A stretch of 5,394 bases of DNA from the NCBI GenBank assembly GCA_910587195.1, contig CAJUKL010000087.1, forward strand, positions 1 to 5,394, in the 5' to 3' direction. The notes under the pieces were generated by a model, which was not told where the DNA came from, ran no database searches, and saw only the letters and a program-made list of their open reading frames with translations. The position numbers and the translations under genes were made by a program. This stretch comes from an uncultured Clostridia bacterium (GTDB lineage: Bacteria; Bacillota; Clostridia; Lachnospirales; Anaerotignaceae). This document shows, in pieces, positions 1-5,062 of this stretch. How positions within the stretch are numbered: position 1 is the first letter of the stretch; every line of letters begins with the position of its first letter.

Positions 1-41
1 GTAGCAAGCAATTTATCAATTAAATCATTTGTCAACTTCAT
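1..41 (-). CDS. Third copy of the small paralogous gene (5' end only)
   Basis: Only the first 13 codons are inside the window, reading MKLTNDLIDKLLA and continuing past the left edge. This nearly repeats the N-terminus of the next gene upstream (MRLTNDLIDKLL). The ATG at 39-41 has the same AGGAG ribosome binding site (51-55) at the same 9-nt distance as the other copies, and the leader sequence is also duplicated. It is therefore a third member of the tandem family. Whether the rest is intact cannot be seen. The function is unknown; by position it is a candidate immunity-type gene of the MuF toxin locus. Confidence 0.7.
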   Translation of the reverse strand, partial: MKLTNDLIDKLLA

Positions 42-131
42 AAGCTACAACTCCTACTCATAAAAATTATTTTTTACGCTTTACAGCTTCGGTTATAATA
101 GGGTCACTCAATCTTACTGCTGTTTTTTCCA
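39..131 (-). repeat. 93-bp direct repeat, copy 1
   Basis: This segment matches 280-372 over 93 positions without gaps, with 8 differences by my count, all of them transitions. It covers the start codon and leader of one small gene plus the last 21 codons (with stop) of the gene upstream, so the repeat unit is the gene boundary rather than a whole gene. Confidence 0.85.
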
Positions 132-282
132 TTTCTTCATGAAGTTTTTTATAATGGGCAAACACTGTTTCACAATTTTGCCATTCGTTTATTTCTATTC
201 TATTGCTAAAAATAATATTGACAAACTGTAATTCTGTTCTTGTATTGAGCAACTTATCAATTAAATCATTTGTTAATCTCAT
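67..282 (-). CDS. Small hypothetical protein, tandem paralog 2 (candidate immunity protein)
   Basis: This 71-residue protein belongs to no family I recognise. It has no signal peptide or membrane segment and looks soluble and helical, with a lysine-rich end (EAVKRKK). It is a paralog of the 67-residue protein encoded just upstream. Both share the start MRLT, a central tryptophan (W34 here) followed by HYK, and the almost identical tail from EKTAV to the end. The region between is much more divergent, and this copy has four extra residues (HEEM) before the tail. The ATG at 280-282 follows AGGAG (292-296) by 9 nt, and the gene starts 25 nt after its neighbour's stop, so the two are probably co-transcribed. 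Position behind a phage-borne toxin domain suggests immunity, but this is inference only. A small phage structural or accessory protein is the alternative. Confidence 0.65.
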   Translation of the reverse strand: MRLTNDLIDKLLNTRTELQFVNIIFSNRIEINEWQNCETVFAHYKKLHEEMEKTAVRLSDPIITEAVKRKK

Positions 283-372
283 AAACTACAACTCCTACTC
301 ACAAAAATTATTTTTTACACTTTACAGCTTCGGTCATAATAGGGTTGCTTAATTTTACTGCTGTTTTTTCCA
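280..372 (-). repeat. 93-bp direct repeat, copy 2
   Basis: Partner of 39-131. It holds the same AGGAG leader and start codon of the downstream small gene, together with the 3' end of the upstream one. The copies begin 241 nt apart, about one gene length. This fits unequal crossing-over or gene conversion within a tandem array. Confidence 0.85.
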
Positions 373-511
373 ATTCTTTATAATGATTCAATACCATTTC
401 ATTAGCCTTCCAATCATCATCTTCTAAATCATACTTTTCAAGTGCCTTCCAAAAATCCATTATTCTTTTTGAACTTAATAATGTATTAGTTATTTCGCTT
501 GTTAATCTCAT
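308..511 (-). CDS. Small hypothetical protein, tandem paralog 1, coupled to the MuF-toxin gene (candidate immunity protein)
   Basis: This 67-residue protein has no family I recognise, no signal peptide and no membrane segment. It is the copy closest to the toxin gene. Its middle (about residues 18-36) is acidic, with an EDDDW motif, and its tail EKTAVKLS to EAVKCKK is shared with the next gene. The ATG at 509-511 lies 3 nt after the toxin stop codon (515-517). Its ribosome binding site AAGGAG (521-526) is made of the last sense codons of the toxin gene (K-E-L-stop), so translation of the two is probably coupled. Toxin and immunity genes are often ordered and coupled like this in polymorphic toxin loci. 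No direct sequence evidence for immunity function is visible. Confidence 0.68.
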   Translation of the reverse strand: MRLTSEITNTLLSSKRIMDFWKALEKYDLEDDDWKANEMVLNHYKELEKTAVKLSNPIMTEAVKCKK

Positions 512-520
512 AAACTACAA

Positions 521-527
521 CTCCTTT
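521..527 (-). promoter_or_regulatory. Ribosome binding site embedded in the toxin gene end
   Basis: AAAGGAG on the minus strand, 9 nt before the ATG at 511. It overlaps the last Lys-Glu codons of the MuF-toxin frame. The core AGGAGTTGTAG, including what is the toxin stop codon here, recurs in front of the two downstream paralogs (292-296 and 51-55 for AGGAG), although no toxin frame precedes them. Confidence 0.75.
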
Positions 528-1140
528 ATAAATTGATATAACATATTGTCTTTCAATTTTAAATGTTCAGAGTTTACAAAATATTCTTTATATCCCTCGC
601 TAAAATATTCGCCTAAACATTTTGTATGAAATTGTTTTGTTTTAGAATGATATGTTGGGTTTTCATCAAGGTCATAATCATAAATACGTCCTTGATACTC
701 TGATATAAATTTAGGATTTTCTAATCTGTTAATAGGTGGGTCATACATTTCATCATAAATTATATCACCAATTCCGATATTTTCCAAGCCATGATTTAAA
801 ACTTTAATATAATTTGGGTCTTTATGAAAGGCAAATTTCGTTTCAATTCCATGCGCAAACTCATGAAGCACCTCACCTTTTGTATAGTCTTTTGAAACAT
901 AAATAATTCTATCTTCCCTATGATATTGCGGATTTTTTTCTTCTCTAACTTTAATTTCTTTGACATAGCCTTTCATCATTTGCTTATATTTTTCTGGAAT
1001 CAAATCAAAATCCCTTCTAATTGCCTTAATCGTTTGCTTTGGAACATTTTCAATATCTGCTATTTGAATAAAATCAACTTTATTTTCTTGTTCTTTTTTC
1101 CATTTATCGTTCATTTGCTGAACAGCTTTTTTTTGCAATT

Positions 1141-1163
1141 CCTGTCTTTCTTCCAAAGACAGG
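1141..1163. repeat. Perfect 9-bp inverted repeat inside the MuF-toxin gene
   Basis: CCTGTCTTT (1141-1149) and AAAGACAGG (1155-1163) flank a 5-nt loop. The hairpin lies in the codons for about residues 93-100 (LSLEERQE), at the boundary between the MuF domain and the toxin domain. No U-run follows on either strand, so it is not a typical terminator. Confidence 0.6.
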
Positions 1164-1467
1164 CCTAAAATAGTTTCATCTATGATAGATTGGGAAAGGC
1201 AATGACAATGGATTCTTTCTTTTGCAGGTAAACAAGGGTCGCCGGGATACATGGGATAATACGTTTTTCCATCTGCACCAAGCAAGGTATAAGGTTCCTG
1301 TTTGGGCACTTTTTTCCCGTTCATGTCTATGTGATTTTGACGTGCCTGATTTCGATAGCTTCCGGTATGTTTCCACTTTTTCTCTTTGACGGCAGGGCTT
1401 TGCATAAACGCTTCTTGTTGCGCTGCTCTATGCGCTGTCAAAATTTCTGTTACTGCGACCCGTCTAG

Positions 1468-1677
1468 CCTTGTAAATTTCAGCCTGAAAAAATACCGTTG
1501 TCCATTCCTTATTTCACACCACACATTTTACGTCATACTTTTGCGACAATGTTATATTTGTCCAGTGTGGATATTATGACAGCAAAAGAACAACTAGGAC
1601 ATGCTGATATACAAACAACTTTAAATATCTATACACATCTAGATTCGACTTATAAAGAAAAAAAATTCAAAAACTAG
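1468..1677 (+). pseudogene. Tyrosine recombinase (phage integrase), C-terminal remnant
   Basis: The open frame from 1468 is cut at its 5' side and has no start. From about 1490 it encodes the catalytic end of a phage or Tn916-type integrase: TPHILRHTFAT carries the HxxR motif (H at 1522-1524, R at 1531-1533), then LGHADIQTT carries the second conserved His, then NIYTHL carries the nucleophilic Tyr (TAT, 1630-1632). The first catalytic Arg and the core- and arm-binding domains are absent, so it cannot recombine. It ends KKFKN-stop at 1677. Adding one A to the preceding A-run would extend the frame as KKLDEFLREERTFFS to a stop at 1713-1715, so a second lesion at the 3' end is likely. The 5' limit is set by the junction with the MuF gene on the other strand. 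It points towards the tRNA-Pro 3' end. Confidence 0.85.
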
Positions 1678-1819
1678 ATGAATTTTTAAGGGAAGAAAGA
1701 ACATTTTTTTCTTAATGAACTTCATGATTTAAAAACAAAAAATGTTTTGGAAAAATGGTGATTTATAAAAATACCCTAAAAATGTATAAAAATAAAAATG
1801 AGTTTGACTTGCATAATTT

Positions 1820-1848
1820 TTGACAGGTAAAGAAAATAACGATAAAAT
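1820..1848 (+). promoter_or_regulatory. Near-consensus sigma-A promoter facing the hairpin
   Basis: TTGACA (1820-1825), a 17-nt spacer, then TAAAAT (1843-1848). Transcription would start near 1855 and meet the hairpin 1880-1925 with its T-run. No gene follows on the plus strand, so the product would be a short RNA or, on read-through, antisense to the tRNA. Confidence 0.5.
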
Positions 1849-1854
1849 ATGAGC

Positions 1855-1928
1855 ATTTTTGAGAAAAAAAAAGGGGGAGAAAAAGTGCTGTAGTCCTTGA
1901 AAACACTGGAATTACAGCACTTTTTGTA
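1855..1928 (+). ncRNA. Candidate small RNA between promoter and terminator
   Basis: Predicted only from a promoter (1820-1848) followed by a strong hairpin and T-run (1880-1925). The RNA would be about 70 nt: an unpaired purine-rich 5' part including AAGGGGGAG, then the terminator stem. The purine tract resembles a Shine-Dalgarno site, but the nearest start, GTG at 1884, is followed at once by CTG and TAG, so no peptide is made. It resembles no RNA family I know. It may instead be a vestigial leader whose gene was lost. Confidence 0.25.
1880..1925 (-). terminator. Rho-independent terminator of tRNA-Pro (bidirectional)
   Basis: A perfect 13-bp stem pairs 1880-1892 (AAAAAGTGCTGTA) with 1913-1925 around a 20-nt loop. 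On the minus strand it lies 7 nt after the tRNA 3' end and is followed by a pyrimidine tract with a run of nine T. On the plus strand the stem itself ends in five T, so it can work both ways. Confidence 0.8.
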
Positions 1929-1931
1929 TAA

Positions 1932-2005
1932 TCAAGGCGACAAGATTTGAACTTGCGACCTCTACATCCCTAATGTAGCGCTCTACCAAACTGAGCCACG
2001 CCTTG
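1932..2005 (-). tRNA. tRNA-Pro (anticodon AGG)
   Basis: A full 74-nt cloverleaf folds by hand. The acceptor stem CAAGGCG/CGCCTTG has 7 perfect pairs, the D stem is GCTC/GAGC with loop AGTTTGGTA, the anticodon stem is CTACA/TGTAG with loop TTAGGGA, and the T arm is GCAAG-TTCAAAT-CTTGT. Loop positions 34-36 read AGG, decoding the proline codon CCU. C1:G72, discriminator A73 and the AGGTC variable loop agree with bacterial proline tRNAs. CCA is not encoded; TTA follows A73, so a CCA-adding enzyme is needed. It has its own promoter and terminator. A34 in a proline tRNA is uncommon in bacteria, where TGG and GGG are usual. Its 3' end is the probable integration target of the neighbouring prophage remnant. 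Confidence 0.93.
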
Positions 2006-2016
2006 ATGACTTTTGT

Positions 2017-2045
2017 ATTTTACTAAAAAAAAGAAATTTTGTCAA
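2017..2045 (-). promoter_or_regulatory. Sigma-A promoter of tRNA-Pro
   Basis: On the minus strand, TTGACA (2040-2045), a 17-nt spacer and TAAAAT (2017-2022). The -10 box ends 11 nt before the tRNA 5' end, as expected for a tRNA start near 2010. The copy AATTTTAGTTT occurs twice just upstream (2052-2062 and 2074-2084), with unknown role. Confidence 0.8.
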
Positions 2046-2118
2046 TAGATTAATTTTAGTTTTCGCGGAAATCAATTTTAGTTTACTGTAGGGCAATTTA
2101 AAGTTTTTTGACAAACGG

Positions 2119-2145
2119 AAGCCTTCCCGAAAAATGGGAAGGCTT
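2119..2145 (-). terminator. Hairpin at the end of the dctPQM operon
   Basis: A perfect 10-bp stem, AAGCCTTCCC (2119-2128) with GGGAAGGCTT (2136-2145), around a 7-nt loop, beginning 5 nt after the dctM stop codon. The following minus-strand sequence, CCGTTTGTC, is a poor U-run, so termination may be partial, or the hairpin may mainly protect the mRNA 3' end. Confidence 0.7.
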
Positions 2146-2150
2146 GTATT

Positions 2151-3440
2151 TTAGGAAAACATTGTTGGAAGTGCCATAGAAATAGCAGGGATATAGGTAA
2201 TTGCCAACAACACAATAATCATAACTGCTAAAAAAGGAATAATTCCTTTAATAACATCATCTAATGTAGTTTCTCCAACACGGGAGGCGACAAACAGATT
2301 AACGCCCAAAGGTGGAGTAATAAAGCCGATTGCTAAGTTTACAACCATAATAATACCAAAATGGGTAACATCTACGCCCAAGGCAGTTACAACTGGAAAA
2401 AGGATAGGTGCTAAAATCATAATAGCGCACAAGGTTTCCATAAAACAACCAACAATCAGCAACAATACATTGATAAGCAATAAAATCAATATTTTGCTAT
2501 CTGTCATTGTGGTCAAAAAGGTTGCAACAGTGGTAGGAATACGTCCTAATGTTAATACTTTTGAAAAACCAGCCGCACAACCAATTACAATTAAAATGGT
2601 TGCTGTTGTTTCACAAGCATTTTTGGTTACAATCATCAGTTGCTTTAAATCTAATTCTTTGTATACCAAACAACCAATAACTAAACTATAGATAACTGAT
2701 ACAGCAGCCGCCTCTGTTGGGGTAAAGATGCCACCATAGATACCACCCAATATAATAACAGGGGAAAGCAGTGCCCAGATACTATCTTTTACTTCTTTTA
2801 ATGCTTTTTTAGAACTAAATGCTTCTTCTGCTCCCTTGTAACCATGACTAACAGCAAAAAAGTAAGAATAAGCAATCAATACTAAACCGATTAAAATACC
2901 AGGAACAAATCCGGCTAAAAATAATTTACTAACAGAGCTGTTGGTTGTAACACTATAAACAACCATAGGAATACTTGGTGGAATAATAACACCAATAGAA
3001 CCAGCAGCAGCAATCAATGCAAGCACAAATTTTCTGTCATAGCCCTGTTTCATCATAGTAGGCACCACCATACCACCAACAGCAGCAACAGTTGCAGGAC
3101 CAGAACCAGAAATTGCAGCAAAAAACATACATACAACAACGGTTACAATGGCAAGCCCTCCTCGGATTCTACCAAAAAATACATTTGCTACATTTAATAA
3201 ACGGCGGGAGATACCACCACCACCCATAAGCTCACCAGCAAATACAAAAAATGGAATTGCCATAATAGGGAAAGAATCGCAACCTGTTACAAGGTTTTGT
3301 GCAATAAATCCAAATGTCAACTGTTTTGTATATAATATGTATGCAAGAGAAGCAATTCCTAAGGAAAAACCAATCGGTACAGTCAGAACAAGGCAGACAA
3401 TCAATGTCAGAAAAACAACAAGCGCAATACTACCTGTCAT
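2151..3440 (-). CDS. dctM: TRAP transporter large permease subunit DctM
   Basis: This 429-residue protein is full length for the family and is almost wholly hydrophobic, with about a dozen membrane segments. It is the transport channel of a TRAP system, which imports an organic acid (typically a C4-dicarboxylate or sugar acid) with sodium ions across the cytoplasmic membrane. Family hallmarks are visible: SGSGPATVAAVG (111-122), GVIIPPSIPMVVY (150-162), GGIFTPTEAAAVSVIYS (236-252) and GFITPPLGVNLFVAS (372-386). The two Pro-rich hairpin motifs belong to the sodium- and substrate-binding core in known TRAP structures. The ATG (3438-3440) overlaps the dctQ stop in an ATGA, with AGGAGG upstream inside dctQ, so translation is coupled. 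No lesion is seen. Family identity is sure; the substrate cannot be told from this subunit. Confidence 0.95.
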   Translation of the reverse strand: MTGSIALVVFLTLIVCLVLTVPIGFSLGIASLAYILYTKQLTFGFIAQNLVTGCDSFPIMAIPFFVFAGELMGGGGISRRLLNVANVFFGRIRGGLAIVTVVVCMFFAAISGSGPATVAAVGGMVVPTMMKQGYDRKFVLALIAAAGSIGVIIPPSIPMVVYSVTTNSSVSKLFLAGFVPGILIGLVLIAYSYFFAVSHGYKGAEEAFSSKKALKEVKDSIWALLSPVIILGGIYGGIFTPTEAAAVSVIYSLVIGCLVYKELDLKQLMIVTKNACETTATILIVIGCAAGFSKVLTLGRIPTTVATFLTTMTDSKILILLLINVLLLIVGCFMETLCAIMILAPILFPVVTALGVDVTHFGIIMVVNLAIGFITPPLGVNLFVASRVGETTLDDVIKGIIPFLAVMIIVLLAITYIPAISMALPTMFS

Positions 3441-3919
3441 ACTTCTTCCACCTCCTGACCTAATTTTTTAATTCTTCTAAGAATACATTGTAATTGGCGA
3501 ATGGCTGTTAAAACAAATCCAACCAAAGGTGCAGCATAAACAAATTGCATAGGTAAGCCAATCGCTGGAGAAACTTGACCACTCCATGTAATTTTTTGAT
3601 ATACGGTAACACCAGTAATAGCAATAAAAATAGCAAATCCGAATACAATGATTTCACTTAATATTTCAATATAAGGACGGATTGCTTTGGGATATAAATT
3701 AATAGCAGCGTCAATGCGGATATGTTTTTCCCGGCGTGCGGTATAGCTAACAGCAAAATAAACAAGCCAAACAAACAAATATCTTGCTAACTCCTCCGAC
3801 CATGTTAAAGAGTTTTGAAAAGCATAACGCATAACAACTTGGATAAAAATAATAATACTCATAGCAAACATCAAAGGAATAATAAAAAATTCTTCCAGAT
3901 GTTCATTTAAAAATTTCAT
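3437..3919 (-). CDS. dctQ: TRAP transporter small permease subunit DctQ
   Basis: This 160-residue protein is the usual DctQ length. It has four membrane segments at about 11-30, 41-60, 86-107 and 126-144, and the family signature in the first half: VVMRYAF, then SLTWSEELARYLFVWLVYF, then REKHIRID. It binds the large subunit DctM and helps the complex accept the substrate-loaded binding protein. The longest ORF begins at an ATG (3938-3940) directly after the dctP stop codon and adds MGKGRKI. I chose the second ATG (3917-3919) because the sequence between is a good ribosome binding site (AAGGGGAG, about 8 nt away), and the mature start MKFLNEHLEEFF is typical. The gene lies 21 nt after dctP and shares 4 nt with dctM. 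Confidence 0.93.
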   Translation of the reverse strand: MKFLNEHLEEFFIIPLMFAMSIIIFIQVVMRYAFQNSLTWSEELARYLFVWLVYFAVSYTARREKHIRIDAAINLYPKAIRPYIEILSEIIVFGFAIFIAITGVTVYQKITWSGQVSPAIGLPMQFVYAAPLVGFVLTAIRQLQCILRRIKKLGQEVEEV

Positions 3920-3940
3920 AATTTTTCTCCCCTTCCCCAT

Positions 3941-5062
3941 TTATTGTGCTGGATATTTTTGTTTTGCCTTCTCTACTTCTTTATAAAGAAGGTCTACCAC
4001 TGTAGGGTCATCTACTTTTTCATAAGCTAAATCTTTCAGACCAGTACAAGCTGCTTTAAATCCTTCTACTGCTTCTGGTGTCAATTCGTTATAAATCATA
4101 CCCGGATAATTTTTGATATTTTCCAAAGCGACCGCTTCATATTCAGAACATCTTTGTCTTTCATAAGCAACTGCTTCATCAGAAACTTTTAAAACAATTT
4201 CCTGTTGTTCTGGTGTCAAGCCATCAAACTTTTCTTTACTCATTAATATCAAATAAGGGGAATAAATGTGTTTGGTATAGGTATAACATTTTTGAACTTC
4301 ACAAAATTTGGTTTGCCATGTCAATTCTGCGCCGTTATCCTGTCCATCTACCGTACCTTGTTGTAAAGCAGTAAATAATTCTGTAAATGCCATTGGTGTT
4401 GGATTAGCTCCGTAATTTTTCCATTGTGTTAATTGTAATTCATTTTCCATAATACGAATTTTAAGCCCTTTTAAATCATCCACTTTTTTTACTTCCCTAT
4501 CTGTTGTGGAAAGGGTACGGAAAGCATTTTCCTGCCATTGTAGCATTTTAAATCCGACATCTTCTAAACCTTCCCCTAATCTATCTCCTAAAGGGCCATC
4601 TAACACTTCATAAACTTGTTGTTTGTTGTCGAATAGCCAAGGAATGTCAATGCAAAAAATATCATGGCTAAAGGAAGCAACAGTAGCATTGGTTGCTAAA
4701 ACAATGTCATAATTTCCAAATTGACAGCCTTCTAATAATTCTCTTTCACTTCCTAATACATTATCAGTATAAATATCGCAGCTTAATGTACCGCCGCTTT
4801 CTTGCTCCAGACGCATTTTAAAATATTTTGCAGCATCTATGGTAGCAGGTGCATTCCCCAGTGCATAAATAAAGCGGTAACAATCATCTGTTAATTCTAC
4901 ACCAGAATCGAAATCAACTGGTTCTACTTTTTTTTCGACAAATCCTTGTGTAGCTGCATTGTTTTGTGTTTCATCTTCTTTGTTTGCCCCATTAGAACTA
5001 CAGCCAAATAACCCCAATGTTATGGTGAGTGCTAAAATAGAAGCAATTCTTCTTTTTAACAT
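3941..5062 (-). CDS. dctP: TRAP transporter substrate-binding lipoprotein DctP
   Basis: This 373-residue extracytoplasmic solute receptor is the capture subunit of the TRAP system. A lipoprotein signal (MLKRR, a hydrophobic stretch, then LFGC with the lipidated C21) is followed by a polar linker (22-50), so it is anchored on the outer face of the membrane, as usual in Gram-positives. DctP-family features are AFRTLSTT with R182, GLKIRIMEN (199-207) with R203 as the expected carboxylate-binding arginine (like R147 of SiaP), and AFTELFTALQQGTVDGQDN (225-243) with N243. The longest ORF starts at a TTG 24 nt upstream, but that stretch contains the ribosome binding site AGGAGGGG (5067-5074), so the ATG at 5060-5062 is the start. 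A carboxylate ligand is likely; its identity (C4-dicarboxylate, uronate or other) is not readable from motifs. Confidence 0.94.
   Translation of the reverse strand: MLKRRIASILALTITLGLFGCSSNGANKEDETQNNAATQGFVEKKVEPVDFDSGVELTDDCYRFIYALGNAPATIDAAKYFKMRLEQESGGTLSCDIYTDNVLGSERELLEGCQFGNYDIVLATNATVASFSHDIFCIDIPWLFDNKQQVYEVLDGPLGDRLGEGLEDVGFKMLQWQENAFRTLSTTDREVKKVDDLKGLKIRIMENELQLTQWKNYGANPTPMAFTELFTALQQGTVDGQDNGAELTWQTKFCEVQKCYTYTKHIYSPYLILMSKEKFDGLTPEQQEIVLKVSDEAVAYERQRCSEYEAVALENIKNYPGMIYNELTPEAVEGFKAACTGLKDLAYEKVDDPTVVDLLYKEVEKAKQKYPAQ

Larger units (their letters stand above)
515..1513 (-). pseudogene. 5'-truncated MuF (SPP1 gp7-like) minor head protein with C-terminal lethal-factor-like metallopeptidase toxin domain
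   Basis: The longest ORF starts at a TTG (1439-1441) with no ribosome binding site, but homologous sequence continues upstream in frame (KARRVAVTE just before the TTG) to a stop at 1514-1516. The TTG is therefore not the native start, and the N-terminal part of the gene is missing. Numbering from the TTG, the MuF domain spans about residues 1-82: W23, H37 with MNGKKVP, YPGDP (65-69) and IHCHC (77-81, in place of the usual INCRC). A linker helix (96-118) follows. Residues about 125-308 resemble the anthrax lethal factor catalytic (ATLF) domain: HEFAH (193-197), ISEY with candidate catalytic Y249, and GEYFSEGY with candidate zinc ligand E278. The C-terminal fold matches lethal factor's EFFAEAF region. 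Known: MuF proteins of temperate phages carry swappable toxin domains. Inferred: the toxin was a zinc protease and is now poorly expressed or silent. Confidence 0.8.
1..1715. mobile_element. Decayed prophage end: integrase 3' remnant, truncated MuF-toxin gene and small-gene array
   Basis: Seen: a plus-strand tyrosine integrase C-terminus (about 1490-1677) abuts a 5'-truncated minus-strand phage minor head (MuF) gene, followed by small tandem genes that run off the left edge. Known: in Firmicutes prophages the integrase sits at one end pointing towards the attachment site, and the head genes are transcribed away from it. That orientation is kept here, with the tRNA-Pro 3' end as the likely attachment site. 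Inferred: everything that normally lies between integrase and head genes was lost in one deletion. The left limit lies outside the window and the right limit is uncertain; it could reach the tRNA 3' end near 1932. No second attachment copy is visible. Confidence 0.7.
1678..1931. other. Gene-free spacer between integrase remnant and tRNA
   Basis: Very AT-rich with no credible ORF. It holds the possible out-of-frame tail of the integrase (to 1715), a near-consensus plus-strand promoter (1820-1848), a polypurine tract with AAGGGGGAG (1871-1879) and the hairpin at 1880-1925. I found no second copy of the tRNA 3' end that would mark an attachment site. Confidence 0.6.

Noticed and set aside
920..1168. 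82-codon plus-strand ORF, hydrophobic and Phe-rich
   Set aside because: It is the antisense of Lys- and Glu-rich toxin codons, which always gives Phe/Leu-rich shadows; it has no ribosome binding site or context.
1176..1376. 66-codon minus-strand ORF
   Set aside because: It overlaps the MuF domain in another frame on the same strand and shows no domain of its own.
1439..1441. TTG as the genuine start of the MuF-toxin gene
   Set aside because: It has no ribosome binding site, and recognisable MuF sequence (KARRVAVTEI) continues in frame upstream, so the gene is truncated rather than TTG-initiated.
1543..1560. Possible attachment-site copy resembling the tRNA 3' part (GCGACAA...ATTTG)
   Set aside because: Only a few bases match, and they are integrase codons (FATMLY); it is coincidence.
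1331..1579. 82-codon plus-strand ORF
   Set aside because: It is antisense to the MuF gene and out of frame with the integrase remnant; its product shows no family features, while the frame one step away carries the integrase motifs.
2108..2113. TTGACA on the plus strand as a promoter
   Set aside because: No -10 box at 16-18 nt and no plus-strand gene downstream; the site overlaps the operon hairpin.
3148..3471. 107-codon plus-strand ORF
   Set aside because: It is antisense to the well-conserved dctM and dctQ genes and has a composition without family features.
3920..3940. Longer dctQ start at the ATG directly after the dctP stop
   Set aside because: The added codons are the ribosome binding site of the next ATG, and the extra residues are charged and atypical for DctQ.
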